This document shows positions 1-4,760 of a stretch of 6,094 nt of DNA, piece after piece; the first letter of the stretch is position 1; each line of letters begins with the position of its first letter. This DNA is from Thermogutta sp. (GTDB taxonomy: Bacteria; Planctomycetota; Planctomycetia; Pirellulales; Thermoguttaceae). Below the pieces are notes generated by a model. The model was given only the letters and a program-made list of their open reading frames with translations. It was not told where the DNA came from and did not search any database. A program made the translations under genes and the position numbers. Location: positions 1 to 6,094 of the forward strand of contig JAAZNR010000504.1 in the NCBI GenBank assembly GCA_012798155.1, read 5' to 3'.

Positions 1-87
1 CCGGGGAGGCTCGTCGATTCAGCGGCCTGGAAACCTGGGGAAACCGCAACGGTCAAGCAGGCGCGGCGCGCAATGCAAGCGGCGTAA
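1..87 (+). other. possible 3' end of an upstream gene (unresolved)
   Basis: Reading from base 1, one frame stays open for 28 codons and ends in TAA at 85-87, eight bases before the -35 element of the hppA promoter. The residues include WKPGETATVKQARRAMQAA, which would suit a charged C-terminal helix. However, the other two + frames are also open for most of this stretch, third-position GC does not separate them clearly, and no family is recognisable from so few residues. The stop placement just ahead of a promoter is the only positional argument. Alternatively this is plain intergenic DNA. No terminator hairpin with a T run is visible between here and the promoter. Confidence 0.2.
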
Positions 88-94
88 GCTATTG

Positions 95-124
95 TTGACA
101 TGGACGAAGCCCCTCCGCTAAACT
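95..124 (+). promoter_or_regulatory. sigma-70 type promoter of hppA
   Basis: A perfect TTGACA -35 hexamer (95-100) is followed after 18 bases by TAAACT (119-124), which matches four of six positions of TATAAT including the key first T, the A at position 2 and the final T. Reading the -10 one base earlier (CTAAAC) gives a 17-base spacer. The predicted start of transcription lies near base 131, about 350 bases ahead of the hppA start codon. It is the only strong promoter-like element seen upstream of hppA. Confidence 0.7.
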
Positions 125-130
125 GCTAGT

Positions 131-483
131 TTTGTCTGACGCGCGCCTCGCCGAAGTAAACGTCCAGGGCGCCGTCCGAACCTTTTCGGCCGGTCGCATT
201 CCGGGCCGCGAGGGAGCAGGATCGACATCCGCCCGGCCGACGGAATCCGCAGACGAAACGGCGGCCCAAGAGGTCGAAAAGCCGGTACGGAAACCGGTGA
301 CCGGGGTGAAAGGATTGCGCACACTATCGCCGGTCGCGGAATCGGGAACGGCGGCTCTTTCGGATCGCGTTGGAGGGACGGGCGTATCGGAATCCCAGCG
401 GGCGGCATCTTCGCTCCCGCCGGGTAAGGGTACCGTGAGGGTTTAGCTTCAGTGGAAATGTTAGGAACAAAGTGAGGGTCCCT
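131..483 (+). promoter_or_regulatory. long 5' leader of hppA, no gene recognised
   Basis: About 350 bases separate the predicted transcription start from the hppA start codon. One + frame (TTG at 132 to 446) is open for 104 codons, but it has no ribosome binding site and an Ala/Ser/Arg/Glu-rich composition with no recognisable domain, so I do not call it a gene. Small hairpins can be drawn: 176-180 with 185-189 (CCGAA/TTCGG, loop CCTT), 282-286 with 293-297 (CCGGT/ACCGG), and 401-405 with 417-421 (GGCGG/CCGCC). None is followed by a T run, so a terminator-type switch is not evident. I looked for the conserved cores of the fluoride and c-di-GMP-I riboswitches by eye and did not see them. The stretch may be a structured regulatory leader of unknown type or simply a long untranslated region. 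Confidence 0.4.
463..478 (+). promoter_or_regulatory. two candidate ribosome binding sites deciding the hppA start
   Basis: Two overlapping choices exist. AGGA (463-466) lies five bases before GTG at 472. GAGGG (474-478) lies five bases before ATG at 484. Both are in frame, so the products differ by only four residues (MRVP). I prefer ATG 484 because of the start codon and the slightly better complement to 16S rRNA, and because the protein then begins MTAGKW directly ahead of a signal peptide. Confidence 0.5.
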
Positions 484-3162
484 ATGACAGCCGGAAAATG
501 GAGTGCATGGTTGGGTCGCGGGCTTGCCCTGCTCGCGGCGGTCGCGGTCTTCGCGATGACCTGCGGGTTCGGCGCCGTGGCGTCGGCTGAGGAAGCCGCC
601 GCGGAAAGCGTCGCCCCCACCGGGTCGAGCTGGTGGGTTTTCTTCCCCTGGGTCATCGCCCTGGGCGGGGCGATCGTGGGCCTCTTCTTCGCCTGGCGGT
701 TCTTCCAGGAGATGCTGGCCTCCGAAAAAGGCGATTCCCGCATGGAAGAGATCGCCGGCTACGTCCGCGAGGGCGCCAACGCCTACTTGTACCAGCAGTA
801 CAAGATCGTGGCGCTGTTCTTCGTGGTGATCTTCGTTTTGCTGGCCATCGCCGCCTTCGGCCTGCACGCGCAGAGCACGTGGGTTCCGTTCGCCTTTCTG
901 ACGGGCGGTTTCTTCTCCGGGTTGGCCGGCTGGTTCGGCATGAAGACGGCCACCTGGGCGAGCAGCCGCACGGCGCAGGGTTGCCGCAAGTCGCTCAACG
1001 AGGGCCTCCGCGTGGCCTTCCGCAGCGGGGCCGTGATGGGCCTCACCGTGGTCGGCTTGGGACTGCTCGATATCTGCCTCTGGTTCGCGATCCTGTATTG
1101 GGTCGTGTACTGGCTGGGGTATCAGATGTCGCTGGAACAGATTACGGTGACCATGCTTTGCTTCGGCATGGGCGCCAGCAGCCAGGCGTTGTTCGCTCGT
1201 GTCGGCGGCGGGATCTTCACCAAGGCCGCCGACGTCGGCGCCGACCTCGTCGGCAAGGTCGAGGCCGGCATCCCCGAGGACGATCCCCGCAACCCCGCCG
1301 TGATCGCCGACAACGTGGGCGACAACGTGGGCGACGTGGCGGGCATGGGCGCCGACCTGTACGAATCCTACTGCGGTTCGATCCTGGCCACCGCGGCCTT
1401 GGGCGTGGCCGCCTTCGCCACCGGGGACTTGCTCCCCGCCTCCGTGCTGGAAAAGATTTCCGCGGGCTCGCTTTCGCTGGACGTTGCGCGGCTCAACTAC
1501 CAACTCAGCGCGATGTTCCTGCCGATGGTCTTGGCGGGCGTGGGCATCCTCCTCTCCATCCTCGGCATCTACGCCGTGCGATCCGATGAGGACGCCACCC
1601 AACGGACCTTGCTCAAGGCCCTGGCTCGAGGGATCAACCTCTCCACGGCGGGCATCGTGGTCGTCACCTTCATCTTCACCTTCTGGCTGATGCCGGACTT
1701 TTGGACGGTCTCGCTGAGCGTGATCACCGGTCTGGTCGCCGGCTGGTTGATCGGCAAGTGGACCGAATACTCCACCAGCGACGAATACACGCCGACCAAG
1801 AAGTTGGCCGAGCAGGCCCTCACCGGCCCCGCCACGGTCATCATCGGCGGCATCGCCGACGGCATGAAGAGCACCTGGTTCCCCGTGATCGTGGTCAGCG
1901 TGGCCACGCTGCTGGCCTTCGGTTTCGCCGCGCAAGGCAACTTCTACGACGTGACGTGGTTCGCGATGGGCCTCTACGGCGTGGGCATCGCGGCGGTCGG
2001 CATGCTCAGCACGCTGGGCATCACCCTGGCCACCGACGCCTACGGCCCGATCGCCGACAACGCCGGCGGAAACGCCGAGATGTCGCACCTCCCGCCGGAA
2101 GTCCGACAACGCACCGACGCCCTGGACAGCTTGGGCAACACCACGGCGGCGACCGGCAAGGGCTTCGCCATCGGTTCCGCCGCGCTGACCGCCTTGGCCC
2201 TCCTGGCCGCCTACGTGGAAGAGGTCCGCGTGGGCTTCGATCGCTGGGCGCACTCGGCGTTGGTCTCGGCCGAGCCGGGGCTGTACAAACTTTCCGACCG
2301 CTTCGTGGGCGAAGTCGGCAAGGAAGAGGACGCCTCCGGCAAGCCCAGGATTCACGGCTACTTGATCTTCCCGTCCACGGTCGCCGATCCCCTCATCGCC
2401 GACGAGTGGAAAGAGCTGGACGCCTCCCAAGGCCCGGTTCCCATCCCGGAGGGAATGCTCGAGGAATTCACGGACAAACCCAAGGGGATCGAGCGGCAGC
2501 GGCTCCAGTTCACCAAGACCAAGTCTCCCCTGGTCCGCATCGATCGCGCCACGATGCCGGACTTCGCCAATTACTACGAAGCCCATCTCATGAACCCCAA
2601 GGTCTTGGTGGGCGTACTGATCGGGGCCATGGCGGCCTTCCTGTTCAGCGCCTTGACCATGAAGGCCGTGGGTCGCGCCGCCTACCGCATGGTGGAGGAG
2701 GTGCGGCGGCAGTTCCGCGAGAAGCCGGGCATCATGGAGGGCACCGAGAAGCCCGACTACGCCGGCCCCGTGCGGATCAGCACCCAGGCCGCCCAGCGCG
2801 AGATGATCGTCCCCTCCGTGCTGGGATTGCTCACGCCCGTCATCGTGGCCCTGCTCTTGGGCGTGGCCGGCGTGATGGGTCTGTTGATGGGCGCCTTGTC
2901 GGCCGGCTTCTGCATCGCCGTCTTCATGGCCAATGCCGGCGGAAGCTGGGATAACGCCAAGAAGTACATCGAGCGCGGGGCCTTCGGCGGCAAGGGGACC
3001 GATGCCCACAAGGCCGCCGTCGTCGGCGATACCGTCGGCGATCCGTTCAAGGACACCAGCGGCCCCAGCCTCAACATCCTCATCAAGTTGATGAGCATGG
3101 TGAGCGTGGTGGCGGCGGGCTTGGCCGTCCGTTACAGCCTGGCCGCCCTGGGCTGGTTCTGA
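484..3162 (+). CDS. hppA: membrane-bound ion-translocating pyrophosphatase (K+-dependent type)
   Basis: This integral membrane enzyme hydrolyses pyrophosphate and couples it to pumping Na+ and/or H+ out of the cytoplasm. From ATG 484 it has 892 residues, against about 670-720 for typical bacterial members. Residues 1-35 look like a cleavable signal peptide (basic start, hydrophobic core, VASA before EE), which fits the family's N-outside topology. The substrate site is intact: DVGADLVGKVE from 250, EDDPRNPAVIADNVGDNVGDVAG from 265, DNAGGNAEM from 525, DNAKK from 823, and the D840-K868 block with GDTVGDPFKDTSGPS. GNTTAATGKG (551-560) has Ala555 and Gly558 where K+-independent enzymes carry Lys, so K+ dependence is expected. 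Glu294, three residues after Asp291, sits as in Na+-pumping enzymes such as that of Thermotoga maritima. Much of the extra length is a hydrophilic insert at about 582-702. Two stops (TGATGA) end the gene. The family call is near certain; the pumped ion is inferred. Confidence 0.97.
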   Translation: MTAGKWSAWLGRGLALLAAVAVFAMTCGFGAVASAEEAAAESVAPTGSSWWVFFPWVIALGGAIVGLFFAWRFFQEMLASEKGDSRMEEIAGYVREGANAYLYQQYKIVALFFVVIFVLLAIAAFGLHAQSTWVPFAFLTGGFFSGLAGWFGMKTATWASSRTAQGCRKSLNEGLRVAFRSGAVMGLTVVGLGLLDICLWFAILYWVVYWLGYQMSLEQITVTMLCFGMGASSQALFARVGGGIFTKAADVGADLVGKVEAGIPEDDPRNPAVIADNVGDNVGDVAGMGADLYESYCGSILATAALGVAAFATGDLLPASVLEKISAGSLSLDVARLNYQLSAMFLPMVLAGVGILLSILGIYAVRSDEDATQRTLLKALARGINLSTAGIVVVTFIFTFWLMPDFWTVSLSVITGLVAGWLIGKWTEYSTSDEYTPTKKLAEQALTGPATVIIGGIADGMKSTWFPVIVVSVATLLAFGFAAQGNFYDVTWFAMGLYGVGIAAVGMLSTLGITLATDAYGPIADNAGGNAEMSHLPPEVRQRTDALDSLGNTTAATGKGFAIGSAALTALALLAAYVEEVRVGFDRWAHSALVSAEPGLYKLSDRFVGEVGKEEDASGKPRIHGYLIFPSTVADPLIADEWKELDASQGPVPIPEGMLEEFTDKPKGIERQRLQFTKTKSPLVRIDRATMPDFANYYEAHLMNPKVLVGVLIGAMAAFLFSALTMKAVGRAAYRMVEEVRRQFREKPGIMEGTEKPDYAGPVRISTQAAQREMIVPSVLGLLTPVIVALLLGVAGVMGLLMGALSAGFCIAVFMANAGGSWDNAKKYIERGAFGGKGTDAHKAAVVGDTVGDPFKDTSGPSLNILIKLMSMVSVVAAGLAVRYSLAALGWF

Positions 3163-3212
3163 TGACCGATCGGCCGGGCAGCGATGTCCGGCATGTCGTG
3201 CAACAAATGCGA

Positions 3213-3241
3213 GCCGCCGGCGCAAGCCGGCGGCGTTTTTT
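3213..3241 (+). terminator. intrinsic terminator after hppA
   Basis: A perfect nine-base-pair GC stem (GCCGCCGGC at 3213-3221 with GCCGGCGGC at 3226-3234) is closed by a GCAA tetraloop of the stable GNRA class. G3235 and six T residues (3236-3241) follow directly. It starts 50 bases after the hppA stop and should end that transcript, which makes the downstream kinase operon a separate unit. The opposite strand has no matching T run, so the terminator works in one direction only. Confidence 0.93.
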
Positions 3242-3247
3242 CTGCGT

Positions 3248-3276
3248 CTGGGGGCTTCGCTCCGCTACGACCCCAG
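3248..3276. repeat. GC-rich hairpin, candidate dispersed intergenic repeat
   Basis: CTGGGG (3248-3253) pairs with CCCCAG (3271-3276) around a 17-base loop containing GCTTCGCTCCGCTACGA. It lies just past the terminator and before the next promoter, in DNA with no coding role. Palindromic units of this general kind (GGGGCTTCGC ... CGACCCCAGCC) look like the short interspersed repeats found many times in some GC-rich bacterial genomes, but only one copy is present here, so repeat status cannot be shown from this window. It may instead be a backup terminator without a T run. Confidence 0.3.
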
Positions 3277-3312
3277 CCACCCCGCCGGCGACGTGCCGGA
3301 TTCGCGGCGGGC

Positions 3313-3321
3313 TGGTACAAT
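3313..3321 (+). promoter_or_regulatory. extended -10 promoter of the two-component operon
   Basis: TGGTACAAT combines the TGn extension with TACAAT, a five-of-six match to TATAAT, and stands out in otherwise very GC-rich DNA. At a 17-base spacing the -35 position is GTGCCG (3293-3298), a poor match, as is common for extended -10 promoters. Transcription should begin near 3328. This places the in-frame ATG at 3324 at or ahead of the transcript start and supports the later ATG at 3468 as the true kinase start. Confidence 0.6.
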
Positions 3322-3325
3322 AGAT

Positions 3326-3379
3326 GAGATCGGCGGTGACGGCAGGCGCGGGACGGGAGGACGGCCTCTTGCCGATCTC
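3326..3379 (+). promoter_or_regulatory. predicted 5' stem in the kinase operon leader
   Basis: GAGATCGGC (3326-3334) is the exact reverse complement of GCCGATCTC (3371-3379), giving a nine-base-pair stem around 36 bases of purine-rich DNA. The left arm begins almost exactly at the predicted transcription start, so the transcript would carry a stem at its 5' end. Such stems can protect mRNA from decay, or the interval could hold a control element. A chance match in GC-rich DNA is possible. The rest of the leader to 3467 shows no gene and no clear Shine-Dalgarno site. Confidence 0.35.
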
Positions 3380-3467
3380 CGCGGTTTGGCCCGACCTGCC
3401 CTCGACGGAGAAGCAGCGCCGCGCCGGCGAAAGACGGACTCCGCCCTCGAAGACCTCGCTCGTCCCC

Positions 3468-4760
3468 ATGAAACTACCCCCGGAAGGCGCCCTTTGGCTG
3501 ATTCGGCTGCGGTGGATCGCGGCGGGGGGGGTATTTCTCGCCGGCTATTTGGCGTCCTCCGTGTTGGGCGTCCTGGAATCGGCCGCCCCCATCTACGGCG
3601 TGGGAACCTTCCTCCTGCTCTACAACCTGGCCTTCGCGTGGCTGCTTTGGGAACACAATCCCTTGCAGCCTTTGCGGCCGGAAAACAGCATCTTCGCCCA
3701 GGCCATCCTGGATTTGGCGTCGCTGACTCTGCTCTTGTATTTTTCCGACATCTCGCGGAATCCCTTCATTATCTATTACGTATTTCACATGATTATCGTG
3801 GGGCTGTATCTGCGGGGTTATCAGCCGTTCCAGGTGGCCGGCGTGGCGACGATCCTGCTGGGGCTGGTGATGTCGCTGGAGTACGCGGGCCGGCTGCCCC
3901 GCTTTCCCTTGCGTTTCGGCGGGGAGGGGGACCAGCCGTTGCACGGCCTGCAAGTGCTGGGGGTCTACCTGGCGGTTACCAGCAGCATTTGGATGGCCGT
4001 CTATTTCACGACCTCCATCCGCCGCTACGTGGATCGCGCGCACGCGGAGCTGCGGCAGAAAGAGAAGATGCTGGGCATCGGGCAGTTGGTGGCCGGCATC
4101 GCTCATCAAATCGCCAATCCGCTGGATGGCGTGCAAAACTGCCTCCGCCGCATCGGCGAGGGCGTCAAGGACAATCCCCGCCTCACCGAGTACGTGCAAC
4201 TGATGACGGAGGCCTTGGAGCGGATCGAGCGGACGGCCAGGCGGGTGCAGGCCTTCGCCCAGCCGCGGGGCGTGGTTCTGGGGAAGACCGACGTCAACGC
4301 CGCCGTGGAGGGCACCTTGGCCATGCTCGGGCCGCAGATCGGAGGCGGCATCCGCGTCGCCAAGGACCTCCGCCGGGTACCGCCCGTCCTGGGCGACATG
4401 TATACCATTCAAGAGATCGTCTTCAATCTGTGCACCAACGCCTTGGCCGCCATGCCCGACGGCGGTACGCTGACCGTTCGCACTCGGGCCCTCGGCACCC
4501 AGGACGACGACCAGATGAACTCGGTGGCGATCGACGTGATCGACACGGGCGTGGGGATTCCGTACGTCAACTTGGAGCGGATTTTCGAGCCGTTCTTCAC
4601 CACGCGGGCGGAGGCCGGCGGGACCGGTCTCGGCCTGGGATTGTGCCGCATGATGATTTCCGAGATGGGCGGCCGAATCGACGTCCGCAGCGCCCTGGGC
4701 CAAGGCACCACCTTTACCGTCGTCTTGAACGCCTATCGCGAAGCCGGCCGCCAGCCATGA
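3468..4760 (+). CDS. six-TM membrane sensor histidine kinase
   Basis: This is the sensor of a two-component system: it autophosphorylates on a histidine and passes the phosphate to the regulator encoded next. From ATG 3468 it has 430 residues. Six hydrophobic spans (about 14-35, 42-61, 75-93, 98-115, 120-140, 160-182) form an N-terminal sensor with no large outside domain, as in PilS- and RegB-like kinases. NPF (98-100) and FH (106-107) between and within TM3-TM4 recall the RegB GGxxNPF quinone motif, with Asp-Ile in place of Gly-Gly. The dimerisation/H-box holds AHQIANPLDG with His213 as phospho-acceptor; Gln214 replaces the usual Glu. The ATPase domain is intact: N-box FNLCTN (Asn320, Asn324), G1 DTGVGIP (359-365), F-box IFEPFFTTR (372-380), G2 GGTGLGLGL (384-392). 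An in-frame ATG at 3324 would add 48 residues of poor composition and overlaps the promoter, so I reject it. No good ribosome site precedes 3468. The signal sensed is unknown. Confidence 0.94.
   Translation: MKLPPEGALWLIRLRWIAAGGVFLAGYLASSVLGVLESAAPIYGVGTFLLLYNLAFAWLLWEHNPLQPLRPENSIFAQAILDLASLTLLLYFSDISRNPFIIYYVFHMIIVGLYLRGYQPFQVAGVATILLGLVMSLEYAGRLPRFPLRFGGEGDQPLHGLQVLGVYLAVTSSIWMAVYFTTSIRRYVDRAHAELRQKEKMLGIGQLVAGIAHQIANPLDGVQNCLRRIGEGVKDNPRLTEYVQLMTEALERIERTARRVQAFAQPRGVVLGKTDVNAAVEGTLAMLGPQIGGGIRVAKDLRRVPPVLGDMYTIQEIVFNLCTNALAAMPDGGTLTVRTRALGTQDDDQMNSVAIDVIDTGVGIPYVNLERIFEPFFTTRAEAGGTGLGLGLCRMMISEMGGRIDVRSALGQGTTFTVVLNAYREAGRQP

Noticed and set aside
27..46. Short near-direct repeat CCTGGAAA / CCTGGGGAAA
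   Set aside because: Two imperfect units of 8 and 10 bases are not enough to call a repeat or a binding site.
132..446. A 104-codon + frame starting with TTG ahead of hppA
   Set aside because: Weak start codon almost at the predicted transcription start, no ribosome binding site, low-complexity composition and no recognisable domain. It is better treated as leader.
131..483. Known fluoride or c-di-GMP riboswitch in the hppA leader
   Set aside because: The conserved core bases of these classes were not found by eye, so no class is assigned.
118..3225. A 1035-codon open frame on the - strand opposite hppA
   Set aside because: It mirrors hppA in a GC-rich genome where the wobble bias removes antisense stops. 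Its product is dominated by His, Gly, Asp and Gln without any domain, and it runs through the terminator hairpin.
3324..3467. N-terminal extension of the kinase from ATG 3324
   Set aside because: It overlaps the predicted transcription start and encodes a stretch of poor composition, whereas ATG 3468 begins directly ahead of the first membrane span, as in related kinases.
3474..4703. A 409-codon - strand frame opposite the kinase
   Set aside because: Shadow of the kinase gene; its His/Gln/Gly-rich product shows no domain, while the + strand has all kinase boxes.
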